A DNA stretch of 64,000 nt from contig CAYQBG010000012.1 of NCBI GenBank assembly GCA_964415675.1, forward strand, positions 1-64,000, written 5' to 3'. The notes beneath the pieces are model-generated. The model searched no databases. It was given only the letters and a program-made list of their open reading frames with translations, and was not told the DNA's origin. The number at the start of each line of letters is the position of its first letter. Position 1 is the first letter of the stretch. This DNA comes from UBA5336 sp964415675 (lineage in GTDB: Bacteria > Pseudomonadota > Alphaproteobacteria > Caulobacterales > Hyphomonadaceae). Made by a program: the position numbers and the translations under genes. Below, in pieces: positions 1 to 11,532 of the stretch.

Positions 1-2
1 AA

Positions 3-44
3 AACTACATCACCAACGCCGGCTATGCTTCCGCTGAAACCTGA
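3..44 (+). CDS. C-terminal tail of an unidentified protein (partial)
   Basis: Thirteen codons in frame from base 3 end in TGA at 42-44 and read NYITNAGYASAET. The rest of the gene lies before the window, so the family cannot be named. The reading is plausible because the next gene, on the opposite strand, ends only a few bases downstream, as in a convergent pair. A non-coding reading is equally possible. Confidence 0.3.
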   Translation, partial: NYITNAGYASAET

Positions 45-50
45 AAGGCT

Positions 51-569
51 CTAGCCTTCCGTCCCGCCCTCTCCCGCCGCCCAGAGCTGGCGTAGCGCCC
101 TGTCGGTCTGGGGGTCCAGTCCCGACCAGGCAAGCCGGTTGGAACTGGCATCGACCAGCAGCATCGTCTGACCCGCGAGCGGGGCGAGTGCCGCGCGCAG
201 CTCGGGCAGCCTCAGCCGACTGCGCAGGATAAACACGCCCGGCGCGGCATTCAGGCAGGCGCAAAGCTCTCCCAGCCGGCAGGCCAGTTCGTCACTTGCC
301 GGCGCATCCACCACCAGCAGGAAATTGTGTGTTTCTGCGAGCGGTTCAACGCCAGCCGCGCCGGCGGCAAAGATGGCCGTGAACTCGACAGCCGGGCGAA
401 AGGGCTGTCCTGCGCCCCGGGTCACTTGCGTGCCGGGCAGGATACGCCCGTCGTCCCGAAAGGCCTGCATTTGGCCCAGCGTGTAGGGTCCATAGACATC
501 ATGACCGGCCAGGACGCGCCAGACCGGCGGGTCAAGCTGGGCGAGGTCGAGGGGAGCGGTGTCGGGCAT
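51..569 (-). CDS. GYF_2-domain protein of unknown function
   Basis: 172 residues. The N-terminal part (about residues 16-50) contains WRVLAGHDVYGPYTLGQM, followed by an aspartate-glycine-arginine turn. This matches the GYF_2 (DUF4339) fold, a small domain thought to bind proline-rich peptides. The remaining ~100 residues look like an alpha/beta domain that I cannot assign; it includes a hydrophobic strand (FLLVVDAPA) and a second one (TMLLVDAS). There is no signal peptide or membrane segment, so it is probably cytoplasmic. It is convergent with the partial gene to its left and divergent from the crotonase to its right. Function is unknown beyond the domain call. Confidence 0.7.
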   Translation of the reverse strand: MPDTAPLDLAQLDPPVWRVLAGHDVYGPYTLGQMQAFRDDGRILPGTQVTRGAGQPFRPAVEFTAIFAAGAAGVEPLAETHNFLLVVDAPASDELACRLGELCACLNAAPGVFILRSRLRLPELRAALAPLAGQTMLLVDASSNRLAWSGLDPQTDRALRQLWAAGEGGTEG

Positions 570-663
570 GACGCGGCGTCCAATCTTGATTTGCCTCCCG
601 CCTTAGGGCTTGTCTGGTTACCGAAATGAAAAGGCCGCGATCGGCGGCGCGAGGAGGACCAGG

Positions 664-1443
664 ATGGCAGAGCGCGAATTCAGCAAGACGACGGTGGAGG
701 GCAACCTGCTCATCGTCGAGATCAACCGGCCGGAAAAGATGAATGCGCTTCACCCGCCGGCGAACAAGGAACTCGGCGAGATTTTCGACGAGTTCGCGTC
801 GAATGACGATCTCTGGGTCGCGATTATCACCGGCGCCGGCGACCGGGCTTTCTCGGCGGGCAATGATCTGCGCTACCAGGCCGAGGGCGGCGAGATGTTC
901 CGCGTCGAGAGCGGTTTCGGCGGCCTGACCTCGCGCTATGATCTCGACAAGCCGGTGATCGCGGCGGTCAATGGTGTCGCCATGGGCGGCGGGTTCGAGA
1001 TCGCGCTGGCCTGTGACATCATCCTGGCGTCTGACAATGCACGTTTCGCCCTGCCCGAACCCAAAGTGGGCCTCGCCGCACTCGCTGGCGGGCTTCATCG
1101 CCTGCCGCGACAGATCGGTCTGAAGCGCGCAATGAGCATGATCCTGACCGGTCGCCATGTCCCCGCCGCAGAAGGCAAGGATCTGGGTTTCGTGGCGGAA
1201 GTCGTCCCGCAGGCCGAGCTGATGGACGCAGCCCGGCGCTGGGCCGGCCTGATCATGGAGTGCAGTCCGATGTCGATCCGCGCGTCGAAACAGGCGGTCA
1301 TGAAAGGCCTCGATATCGCAAACTACCAGGAAGCCTTCGAGACGAAATACCCCGCCGTGGTCGATATGCTCAAGAGCGAGGATTTCATTGAAGGCCCGCG
1401 CGCCTTCGCCGAGAAGCGCAAGCCGGAATGGAAAGGCAAATAG
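664..1443 (+). CDS. enoyl-CoA hydratase/isomerase, carnitinyl-CoA dehydratase-like
   Basis: 259-residue crotonase-superfamily enzyme that would hydrate or isomerise an acyl-CoA in the cytoplasm. The oxyanion-hole motifs are visible: FSAGNDLR near residue 67, and KPVIAAVNGVAMGGGFE near residues 100-116. The glutamates in GGGFE and LPEPK sit where the catalytic acids lie in the family. The LDKPVIAAVNG block and the C-terminal SEDFIEGPRAFAEKRKPEW block closely resemble CaiD, but no other cai genes are nearby, so the substrate is open. The ATG at 664 is chosen because GAGGAG lies seven bases upstream; an in-frame ATG at 610 has no such site. Confidence 0.9.
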   Translation: MAEREFSKTTVEGNLLIVEINRPEKMNALHPPANKELGEIFDEFASNDDLWVAIITGAGDRAFSAGNDLRYQAEGGEMFRVESGFGGLTSRYDLDKPVIAAVNGVAMGGGFEIALACDIILASDNARFALPEPKVGLAALAGGLHRLPRQIGLKRAMSMILTGRHVPAAEGKDLGFVAEVVPQAELMDAARRWAGLIMECSPMSIRASKQAVMKGLDIANYQEAFETKYPAVVDMLKSEDFIEGPRAFAEKRKPEWKGK

Positions 1444-1461
1444 GCCGGCGCCTGAAGGGAC

Positions 1462-2049
1462 CTAGACGATCCAGCGAATGCCGAACTGGCGGCCCTGTGA
1501 GCGCACGACCTCACCCTTGAGGGTGCCCGCCGTGACGATCTCACCAACCATCGGCGCCCTTGTCGTGGCCTCCAGTCCTGCGCCCGACAGTGAAATATCG
1601 AGCACTCGGCACTGGATCTTTCGGCCGTCCTGGAGCGAGATCAGCGCCGGCCCCGTGGCCTCATAGCGCGGGGCCGCGCGTTCCTCGCGCAGGGCCAGGG
1701 CCTCGCGGTTGACGAGCCAGGTGAGCCGGTCCGCCAGCTTGTCGCGCTTGTGCGGTGTGGTCAGGAAGATGACAGCGAAGCCGTCCTCGCACTGGCGCGT
1801 CACCTTACAGGCCACCCGGCCAAGTTCCTCGAAATAGCAGACGATCCGGGCCTCGACAGGCACACGTTCGGTGCTGCGCAGGCGCGCTCCTCCACAGGAG
1901 ACATCGACGCTGGTAAAGGCGTGCTCCTCGCTCATCTCATTGAGAAAGCGACCCGGCAGGCGAACCGATACACGTTTGTGCAAGCGACGGTCCCTGTGGG
2001 GGCGCGGAGATATCTGCTGGTCGTGGGCCAGTTTGCGGGCGGCACTCAT
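1462..2049 (-). CDS. tandem PilZ-domain protein, probable c-di-GMP effector
   Basis: 195 residues containing two PilZ domains, the receptor fold for cyclic di-GMP. Domain 1 has the RxxxR motif RLHKR (22-26) and the DxSxxG motif DVSCGG (49-54). Domain 2 has RAAPR (124-128) and DISLSG (151-156). Both therefore keep the residues used for ligand binding. There is no fused output domain and no membrane segment, so it probably works through a protein partner. The start has AAAGGAG about ten bases upstream. It lies tail-to-tail with the crotonase and divergent from the GMC oxidoreductase. A GGDEF-EAL protein at 50597-52144 shows that this genome makes or breaks c-di-GMP. Confidence 0.85.
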   Translation of the reverse strand: MSAARKLAHDQQISPRPHRDRRLHKRVSVRLPGRFLNEMSEEHAFTSVDVSCGGARLRSTERVPVEARIVCYFEELGRVACKVTRQCEDGFAVIFLTTPHKRDKLADRLTWLVNREALALREERAAPRYEATGPALISLQDGRKIQCRVLDISLSGAGLEATTRAPMVGEIVTAGTLKGEVVRSQGRQFGIRWIV

Positions 2050-2193
2050 ATCGGTCTGACTCCTTTCAGAACGCGCACCGCCCAGGCGCCATTCATCAAG
2101 GGTTTAGGCCGAATCCGTTCATAAATGGTTGCCGCCGCCCGGTCCGCAGCGCAAATGTGGTCAGGACAAAAGATAATTCCGGGAGCTAGGACT

Positions 2194-3834
2194 ATGGCGC
2201 AGACACAGGAATTCGATTTCATCATTGTGGGTGCCGGCAGCGCGGGTTGCGTCCTTGCCAATCGATTGAGCGCCGATCCCACGGTGAAGGTCTGCCTGAT
2301 CGAGGCGGGCAAGAAAGACAATTCACTGATGGTGCGCATGCCCGCTGGCGTCGGCTCGCTGCTCAAGGGCGAGAATGACTATAACTGGGGCTTCGATACC
2401 GAGCCCCAGGCACATATGAATGGCCGGCGACTCTACTGGCCGCGCGGGCGCGGCTGGGGTGGCTCATCCTCCATCAATGGCATGATCTATATTCGCGGCC
2501 ATGCGCGCGACTATGACCAGTGGCGACAGATGGGCCTCGAAGGCTGGGGATATGCCGATGTCCTGCCCTATTTCAAACGCTCGGAAACCTATGATGGCGG
2601 GGAAGATGAATTCCATGGCGGGGACGGTCCCCTGCACGTCTCGCAAAGCCCGCTAAATTCCCCGCTCTATCATGCCTTCATGACCGCCGGACAACAGGCG
2701 GGCCATGCCGTCACACCGGATTTCAACGGCGCCGACCAGGAAGGCATCGGCCCCTATCAGCGCACGATCCACAAGGGCGAGCGCTGGAGCGCCTCCTTCG
2801 GCTATCTGCGCCCCATTGTTGATGTGCGCGAGAACCTGACGGTCATGTCTACAGGGCTTGTCACACGCCTGATCATCGAGGGCGGCCGGGCGCGCGGCGT
2901 CGAAATGGTGGAGGGCAAGGGACGCCTGCCGTCGAAACTCCACGCCGCGCGCGAGGTGATTGTCTGCGCCGGGGCCGTGCAGTCGCCACAATTGCTGATG
3001 CTGTCAGGCATTGGCGACCCGGACGCGCTCAAGGCTCATGGCATCACGGCGCAGGTGGAGAGCCCGGATGTCGGGGCCAATCTCCAGGACCATCTCGATG
3101 TGATCGTCGTTCACGAAATGACGCAGAAAATCTCCGCCTATTCCCAGCAGGCCGGGCTGAAGAAGCTCGCCGTCGGCCTGCGCTACCTGCTCTCGAAATC
3201 AGGCCCTGGCGCAGACAATTTCCTGCAGGCGGGCGCCTTCCTCAAATCTCGCGAAGGGCTCGACCGGCCGGACCTGCAACTCCATCTCGTCAATGCCTGC
3301 ATGATCGATCATGGCCGGGTTGAGGTGAACAAGGACGGCTTTACCGTGCATGCCTGCCAGCTGCGCCCGGAAAGCCGCGGCACAATCGGCCTGCGCTCTG
3401 CCGACCCGTTCGATCACCCCGCCATCGACCCGAATTATCTTGCCGCTGAGGAAGACCGCCGGGCCATGCGCGAATCGGTGAAGATGATGCGCGAGATCTG
3501 CGCTCAGGCAGGTCTGGCAGAGCTGCGCGGGCCGGAAATGCTGCCCGGACCAGCGGTTCAGAGCGATGCCGAGATCGACGCCTATGTGCGCGAAACCGGC
3601 GAGACGATCTATCACCCGGTCGGCACCGTGCGGATGGGCTCAGATGATCGTGCCCCGCTTGATGGCGCGCTGCGGCTTCGCGGCGTGGAGGGGCTGCGCG
3701 TTGTCGACGCCTCGGTCATGCCGACCCTGATCGGGGGCAACACCAACGCGCCGACAATCATGATTGCGGAAAGGGCAGCCGACATGATCCTTGGCAGGGC
3801 GCCCGCACGCGAGGATGCCACGCTCGCGGTCTGA
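2194..3834 (+). CDS. GMC-family FAD-dependent alcohol/choline dehydrogenase
   Basis: 546-residue flavoenzyme of the glucose-methanol-choline oxidoreductase family, resembling choline dehydrogenase and AlkJ-type alcohol dehydrogenases. The FAD-binding motif GAGSAGCVLANRLS is near the N-terminus. The GMC signature PRGRGWGGSSSINGMIYIRG follows near residue 85. The C-terminal catalytic region has IYHPVGTVRMG and GGNTNAPTIMIAERAADMI, supplying the active-site His and Asn. The ATG at 2194 follows GGGAGCTAGG; an in-frame GTG/ATG-like extension to 2125 lacks a comparable site and is not conserved in character. No betaine aldehyde dehydrogenase or transporter is adjacent, so the substrate is uncertain; aliphatic alcohols are as likely as choline. 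Confidence 0.9.
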   Translation: MAQTQEFDFIIVGAGSAGCVLANRLSADPTVKVCLIEAGKKDNSLMVRMPAGVGSLLKGENDYNWGFDTEPQAHMNGRRLYWPRGRGWGGSSSINGMIYIRGHARDYDQWRQMGLEGWGYADVLPYFKRSETYDGGEDEFHGGDGPLHVSQSPLNSPLYHAFMTAGQQAGHAVTPDFNGADQEGIGPYQRTIHKGERWSASFGYLRPIVDVRENLTVMSTGLVTRLIIEGGRARGVEMVEGKGRLPSKLHAAREVIVCAGAVQSPQLLMLSGIGDPDALKAHGITAQVESPDVGANLQDHLDVIVVHEMTQKISAYSQQAGLKKLAVGLRYLLSKSGPGADNFLQAGAFLKSREGLDRPDLQLHLVNACMIDHGRVEVNKDGFTVHACQLRPESRGTIGLRSADPFDHPAIDPNYLAAEEDRRAMRESVKMMREICAQAGLAELRGPEMLPGPAVQSDAEIDAYVRETGETIYHPVGTVRMGSDDRAPLDGALRLRGVEGLRVVDASVMPTLIGGNTNAPTIMIAERAADMILGRAPAREDATLAV

Positions 3835-3858
3835 CCCGCCTTTCATCTGCGAAAGCCG

Positions 3859-3876
3859 GCTGCCAGCGCAGGCAGC
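3859..3876. terminator. hairpin after the GMC oxidoreductase gene
   Basis: GCTGCC, a six-base loop, then GGCAGC, followed by a short T-containing stretch (TTCTGTT). It lies 25 bases after the GMC stop, suiting a weak intrinsic terminator. The stem is short, so this is tentative. Confidence 0.4.
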
Positions 3877-3963
3877 TTCTGTTATAAGCCGGCCACGGAT
3901 GGGGAACCGCGAAATGTCGCGCCGGGACAGGCGTGACACGAAAATGGGGTTGAGAGAGAGGCT

Positions 3964-4644
3964 ATGCTGATCTGGTGGATCTTGCCGGCAATCGCCGGTG
4001 TTTTTGGGCTGATGCTGTTGTTTGCGGGCTTTGCGCGCATTGCCAGAGTGAAAGTCGCATCCGGCGGCGCGCGGCTACTTTTCGGGGTGGGTTTTCTCGC
4101 ACTTGCCGGCATTATCGCCTTTGCCGGGCTGAACCTGCAGACCTATAGCCGCCTGACCCATGAGCGCGAAGTCGTGACGATCAGCTTCGAAGCCGCCGGC
4201 GAGCCGAACACCTATGTCGCGACGCTGCTGTATCCGGGCGGACGTGCCGACGAATTCACACTGAGCGGCGATGAGTGGGATCTCAATGCGCGGGTGATCA
4301 AGTTCAGGCCGTTGTCGAACATGCTGGGCTATAACAGCGTCTACAAGCTGGACCGGCTCTATGGCCGTTATACAAATGTTGCTCGCGCCAGCGAGACCAA
4401 TGGCATCCAGCTGTCGCCCAATCCAGGTCTTGATGTGCGCGCCATGGCCCGCCAGCACGGATCGCGCTTCGGCGTTCAGGATGCCTCCTATGGCTCAGGC
4501 GTCTACAATCCCATGGCTGACGGTCTCTCATATCGCGTTTTCATCACACAGGACGCTCTGATTGCCCGCTCGGCCAATGCCGCAACCCGCGCGCGCGTCG
4601 GGGAACCGGCGAATCCGATTGCCGCGCCTGAGAATGCCGAATAG
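3964..4644 (+). CDS. two-helix membrane protein of unknown function
   Basis: 226 residues. Two hydrophobic segments lie at the N-terminus (about 3-24 and 38-57), separated by a short basic loop. A ~170-residue soluble domain follows; if it sits outside the membrane it would be periplasmic. That domain has beta-rich character, a YNSVYKLDRLYGRY stretch and a proline/alanine-rich tail. No enzyme motif is recognised. Similar proteins are often labelled vaguely as multidrug transporter-like, but nothing here supports transport activity. The start follows GAGAGAGG. A methyltransferase begins nine bases after its stop, so the two are probably co-transcribed. Confidence 0.75.
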   Translation: MLIWWILPAIAGVFGLMLLFAGFARIARVKVASGGARLLFGVGFLALAGIIAFAGLNLQTYSRLTHEREVVTISFEAAGEPNTYVATLLYPGGRADEFTLSGDEWDLNARVIKFRPLSNMLGYNSVYKLDRLYGRYTNVARASETNGIQLSPNPGLDVRAMARQHGSRFGVQDASYGSGVYNPMADGLSYRVFITQDALIARSANAATRARVGEPANPIAAPENAE

Positions 4645-4653
4645 GCTGAGAAA

Positions 4654-5280
4654 ATGGGTCTTTGGGAAAAATATGTCGTGCCGCCTCTCGTGTCGGCGGC
4701 CTGCTCGACCAGGCCGATCCGCAAGCAGCGCGAAAAGGTCGTGCCGCTGGCCGAAGGACAGGTGCTGGAACTGGGCTGCGGTGCCGGGGCAAATTTCAGC
4801 TATTATGACACAAGCAAGGTCGAGCGGCTGTTTGCCCTCGAACCGTCCCAGGGCATGATTTCCAAGGCGCGCAAGGAGGCCGAGGAGACCGGGCTTACTG
4901 AACAGATCGAATTCCTTGAATCGGGCGCAGAAGCGCTACCGCTCGACGACAGCAGTGTCGATACCGTGATGATCACCTTCGTGCTTTGCACCATACCCGA
5001 CTGGCAGGCGGCCCTGTCCGAGACGCGTCGCGTGCTCAGGCCGGGTGGACGTGTGCTGTTTTCCGAGCATGGGCTCGCGCCTGATGAAGGTGTTGCGAAA
5101 TGGCAGCGGAGGGTTGAGCCTGTCTGGAAACGCCTCGCCGGCGGCTGCCACCTGACGCGCGATATCACGACGATGTTCGAGACGGGCGGCTTCACGCTGG
5201 ACGGGGCAGAAACCATGTACCTGCCCAACTCGCCGAAGATCGCCGGTTTCGTCAGCTGGGGCGCAGCAAAACCCGCCTGA
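4654..5280 (+). CDS. class I SAM-dependent methyltransferase
   Basis: 208 residues with the Rossmann-type methyltransferase fold. Motif I VLELGCGAGANFSYY is near residues 36-50, the acidic residue after strand 2 is in LFALEPSQGM, and the strand 4 region reads DTVMITFVLCTIPDW. The late motif RRVLRPGGRVLFSEHG is characteristic. The overall layout resembles the UbiE/METTL7-like methyltransferase group, which acts on small molecules or lipids; the substrate cannot be read from sequence. It starts nine bases after the preceding membrane protein gene. The histidine kinase downstream is separated by about 50 bases. Confidence 0.85.
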   Translation: MGLWEKYVVPPLVSAACSTRPIRKQREKVVPLAEGQVLELGCGAGANFSYYDTSKVERLFALEPSQGMISKARKEAEETGLTEQIEFLESGAEALPLDDSSVDTVMITFVLCTIPDWQAALSETRRVLRPGGRVLFSEHGLAPDEGVAKWQRRVEPVWKRLAGGCHLTRDITTMFETGGFTLDGAETMYLPNSPKIAGFVSWGAAKPA

Positions 5281-5330
5281 TTTTCCGGGCTTTGCCCACA
5301 CGGCAGCTTGCCCTAAAGCTCGCACGCAGA

Positions 5331-6758
5331 ATGGAAACCAGCAGCCGACACGCGCAATCGGCCTCGCCGAAATGGTATCACAGCCTGTCTTTCAGGCTGT
5401 TCTGGCTGACCATTGCCATCATCCTGCTGGTTGAGGCCCTGATCTTCGTGCCCAGCGCTGCCAGCTTCCGCGCGTCCTGGCTGGAAGAGCGCGCTCAGGC
5501 GGCCCGGATTGCAACGCTGGCGCTGGACGCCGCGCCCATGCGCGAGGTCTCCCGGGAACTTTCGGCATCTCTGCTGATGAGCGCGGAAGTGCTCGCAGTA
5601 ACCGAGATTGCCGAGGGGATGCGTGTCCAGATCCTCGCACCCTATGAGCCGATCGCACGCCCGATCGTTTCGATAGACCTGCGCGACGGGGACGAGGCCA
5701 TGAAACTTGGCCAGGTTGTCTCCACCCTGACGGCGCCGAAGGGTCGGACGCTGCTGATCATCGATGAGGGTGCCGCTGACGGCCGCGCGATCGAGGTCCT
5801 CGTACCCGAAGCGCCCCTGAAAACAGCGCTGGCCGGTTTTGGCTGGCGGATACTTGGCCTGTCACTGCTGATTTCTCTCACCGCCGGCGGGCTGGTCTAC
5901 ATCTTGCTGATGTTCCTCGTCGTGCGCCCGATGGGCCGGGTGACGCGTTCGGTTGAACAGTTCCGCAACGATCCGGGCGGCTGGACACGCCGGCTGGAAA
6001 CCACCAGCCGCAGGGATGAAATCGGCCGCGCGCAGAATGCACTTGCAGACATGGAGCAAGCTGTCTCCGACAGTTTCCGCCAGCGTGAACGTCTGGCCGA
6101 GCTTGGCGAGGCCGTGGCGCGGATCAATCATGACCTGCGAGGGTCGCTGGCTGCCGCCCAGCTCGTCTCCGACGGGCTTGCCCGGTCCGAAGACAAGCGC
6201 GTCCAGCGTGCGGCCCCAAGGCTCGAACGGGCACTGCAACGCGCGATCACTCTCGCCACCCAGACGCTGCAATACGGCCAGTCCAAGCCGCCGCCGCCGC
6301 AATTGCAGGAGCTTGCACTGGTCCCGATCGTGACCGAGGCGGCGGATGAGGCGCTCAGCCAGCAGGCGCACACGGAGTTTGAAAGCAAGGTCAGCGGAAA
6401 TGCCCGCGTGCTTGCCGATTCCGACCATCTCCATCGCATCATCGCCAATCTGGTGCGCAATTCTGCCGAGGCGATGGGCGGGCAGGGCCGGATCACGATT
6501 GAGCTGGAAGGCAACACGCTGATGATCGCGGACAATGGCCCCGGCCTGCCCCGATCTATTCAGGATAATCTGTTCCGGCCGTTCTCCACCTCGGGCAAAC
6601 GCGGGAGCACCGGTCTGGGTCTTGCGATCGCGAGGGACCTGTCGCGGGCGATGGGCGGTGACCTTGAGCTCGCCTCTTCGGGACCTGAGGGAACCTGTTT
6701 CGCCCTGCGCCTTCCGCCTGCGGATCTCAGCGGCCGCGTGCCTGTGGCGGCCAAATGA
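5331..6758 (+). CDS. membrane sensor histidine kinase (orphan)
   Basis: 475 residues from the ATG at 5331. The upstream TTG at 5292 would add 13 residues; neither has a strong ribosome binding site. The order is TM1 (~20-43), a ~115-residue periplasmic sensor region, TM2 (~173-200), HAMP linker, then a HisKA-like helix with the phospho-acceptor His in INHDLRGSLAAAQ (about residue 267). The ATPase domain follows, with N box NLVRNSAEAM, G1 box DNGPGLP and G2 box GSTGLGLAIARDLSRAMGG. All core residues for autophosphorylation are present. No response regulator is encoded next to it, so its partner is elsewhere. It overlaps rluA-like by ATGA, suggesting co-translation. Confidence 0.88.
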   Translation: METSSRHAQSASPKWYHSLSFRLFWLTIAIILLVEALIFVPSAASFRASWLEERAQAARIATLALDAAPMREVSRELSASLLMSAEVLAVTEIAEGMRVQILAPYEPIARPIVSIDLRDGDEAMKLGQVVSTLTAPKGRTLLIIDEGAADGRAIEVLVPEAPLKTALAGFGWRILGLSLLISLTAGGLVYILLMFLVVRPMGRVTRSVEQFRNDPGGWTRRLETTSRRDEIGRAQNALADMEQAVSDSFRQRERLAELGEAVARINHDLRGSLAAAQLVSDGLARSEDKRVQRAAPRLERALQRAITLATQTLQYGQSKPPPPQLQELALVPIVTEAADEALSQQAHTEFESKVSGNARVLADSDHLHRIIANLVRNSAEAMGGQGRITIELEGNTLMIADNGPGLPRSIQDNLFRPFSTSGKRGSTGLGLAIARDLSRAMGGDLELASSGPEGTCFALRLPPADLSGRVPVAAK

Positions 6759-7414
6759 GCAGGGTCCAACAGCTCTATCAGCCGCCCGCAGGTGCGGTGC
6801 GCCTCCTGCATGTCGATGAACACATCCTGGTCGCCGCAAAGCCGCCGGGCCTCCTGTCGGTTCCCGGACGCGGTGAGGCGAAGGCAGACTGTCTGGAAGC
6901 GCGGTTGCAGGACATGTTTCCCGGAACGCGAGCCGTCCACCGGCTCGACATGGAGACATCCGGCCTGACGGTGCTGGCGCGCACGCGCGAGGCGCACAGG
7001 CAGCTGAGCGAGGATTTTGCAAGTCGCCGCGTGGTCAAGAGCTATCTCGCGCGCGTCGCGGGCCGAGTCGAGGCGATGCAGGGCGAGATCGACCTTCCGA
7101 TCATCGCCGACTGGCCCAACCGACCGCTCCAGAAAGTCGATCACGCGACCGGCAAGCCGAGTCTCACGCGATTCGAGCAGCTCAGCGCCTCATCAGAAGA
7201 GACCCGGCTAAAACTCGTACCGCTCACCGGGCGCACGCATCAGCTACGTGTGCATCTCGCCAAAATCGGCCATCCGATCCTCGGTGACAGCCTCTATGCG
7301 CCCCAGCCGGCCAGACAGGCCGCCAAGCGCCTCATGCTACATGCGTGGTCGCTGGCCTTTATCCACCCCGCCACAGGCGCAGCCCTGGTCTTTACAGAGC
7401 CTGCGCCCTTCTGA
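6755..7414 (+). CDS. RluA-family pseudouridine synthase
   Basis: 219-residue RNA-modifying enzyme converting a uridine to pseudouridine in rRNA or tRNA. The catalytic aspartate is in HRLDMETSGL (about residue 70). The RluA/RsuA C-terminal motif LVPLTGRTHQLRVHLAKIGHPILGD is intact, split here by ordinary residues. There is no S4 RNA-binding domain at the N-terminus, so it resembles the short RluA type that modifies 23S U746 and tRNA U32; the exact target is an inference. The start ATG overlaps the kinase stop (ATGA). It ends three bases before the convergent asparaginase gene. Confidence 0.9.
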   Translation: MSRVQQLYQPPAGAVRLLHVDEHILVAAKPPGLLSVPGRGEAKADCLEARLQDMFPGTRAVHRLDMETSGLTVLARTREAHRQLSEDFASRRVVKSYLARVAGRVEAMQGEIDLPIIADWPNRPLQKVDHATGKPSLTRFEQLSASSEETRLKLVPLTGRTHQLRVHLAKIGHPILGDSLYAPQPARQAAKRLMLHAWSLAFIHPATGAALVFTEPAPF

Positions 7415-7417
7415 GGC

Positions 7418-8440
7418 TTATTCAGCGGGCATGGGTGCGGTCTCTTCCGGCGTCGGCCCATAGATCGCGGTGCGCGCGCCGCTCGCATCGATCTCGCCGC
7501 GATACATGCCCCTGGAGTTGAAGACAAAGCCGGCGCGGCCGTAGCCATCCATAACGACGACCCCGCCATCCCCGCCAAGCGCCGCCACCTCATCCAGCGC
7601 CGCTTGCGACGCCGCCTCGATATCCTCGCCGAGATACTTCACCCGGTCACAGATCGTCTTGGCGACACCGACGCGGATGAAAAACTCGCCGTGGCCGGTG
7701 GCAGATACGGCGCAGACGCCATCCTCGGCATATGTCGCCGCACCAATCAGGGGGCTGTCGCCGATGCGTCCGGCGGCCTTGGCGGTCATGCCCCCGGTCG
7801 AGGTCGCGGCAGCCACATGACCGTTACGGTCAATAGCCACCGCGCCGACCGTGCCATGGCGGTCAGCATCGGTTCGCGTGCGCTCGCGCAGGACACGCTC
7901 CAGCGCGTCGCGGCGCCGCTGCGTGGTGAAATAGCTGTTGGCGACGATGGCGACGCCATGGTCGCGCGCAAAATCATCGGCGCCGGAGCCGGAGAAGATG
8001 ACATGTTCGGATTCGTCCATGACCGCGCGGGCGGCCGAGATCGGATTGCGCACCATGCTCACCCCAGCGACCGCACCGGCATTGCGATCCGCGCCTGACA
8101 TGATCGAGGCGTCGAGCTCATGACGGCGCGCAGCGGTCATCACCGCGCCCTTGCCGGCATTGAAGAGCGGATCATCCTCCATCACGATGACGGACGCCTG
8201 CACGGCATCGACTGCGCTTCCGCCGCGCCGCAGGACTTCCGCGCCGGCCCCCAGCGCCAGTTGCAGCGCCTCGCGATAGGCCGCTTCGCGCTCCTCGTTC
8301 ATGTTTTCCCGCGTGATGATGCCTGCCCCGCCATGGATCGCCAGGCGCCATTCCGGACGAACCGGTTCAGGCTCGGGCTGAGTTGCGCAGGCGGCAAGAC
8401 TGAGGCCCAGCAGGCCGGCGAGGATGGCGGGCAATTTCAT
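7418..8440 (-). CDS. isoaspartyl peptidase/plant-type L-asparaginase, lipoprotein
   Basis: 340-residue N-terminal-nucleophile hydrolase of the plant-type asparaginase family, which cleaves asparagine or beta-aspartyl peptides after autoproteolysis. The conserved start of the mature fold is WRLAIHGGAG. The nucleophile threonine is in HGTVGAVA, where self-cleavage before Thr would generate two subunits. The GGMTAKAAGRIGDSPLIGA and TGHGE motifs form the substrate pocket. An N-terminal signal peptide ends in LSLAAC, a lipobox, with Ala after the Cys, predicting an outer-membrane lipoprotein. Most bacterial members are cytoplasmic, so this is notable. The ATG at 8440 has GGAGAC upstream. It follows valS by 77 bases. 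Confidence 0.88.
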   Translation of the reverse strand: MKLPAILAGLLGLSLAACATQPEPEPVRPEWRLAIHGGAGIITRENMNEEREAAYREALQLALGAGAEVLRRGGSAVDAVQASVIVMEDDPLFNAGKGAVMTAARRHELDASIMSGADRNAGAVAGVSMVRNPISAARAVMDESEHVIFSGSGADDFARDHGVAIVANSYFTTQRRRDALERVLRERTRTDADRHGTVGAVAIDRNGHVAAATSTGGMTAKAAGRIGDSPLIGAATYAEDGVCAVSATGHGEFFIRVGVAKTICDRVKYLGEDIEAASQAALDEVAALGGDGGVVVMDGYGRAGFVFNSRGMYRGEIDASGARTAIYGPTPEETAPMPAE

Positions 8441-8517
8441 TTGTCGTCTCCAAACTGACTGTCCGGGAGGCCGGGCACGGAGTCCACAATCCATCTCACA
8501 GGCATATCGGGCAAGTC

Positions 8518-11442
<2,925 letters not shown>

Positions 11443-11532
11443 GGGGCGGTGTATGGCCAAGCTTTTCGCCCGGCGCAACATGCGAGATGGCAGGGCTGGC
11501 TGCCGGGCGCGCGGCATTCTATTCTCAGCGCC
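11443..11532. promoter_or_regulatory. divergent promoter region, valS / VOC protein
   Basis: Ninety bases separate the divergent starts of valS and the VOC gene, so promoters for both must lie here or overlap the coding ends. It contains a spaced inverted pair GCCCGGC and GCCGGGC. No T-box leader or clear -35/-10 pair could be identified. Confidence 0.35.
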
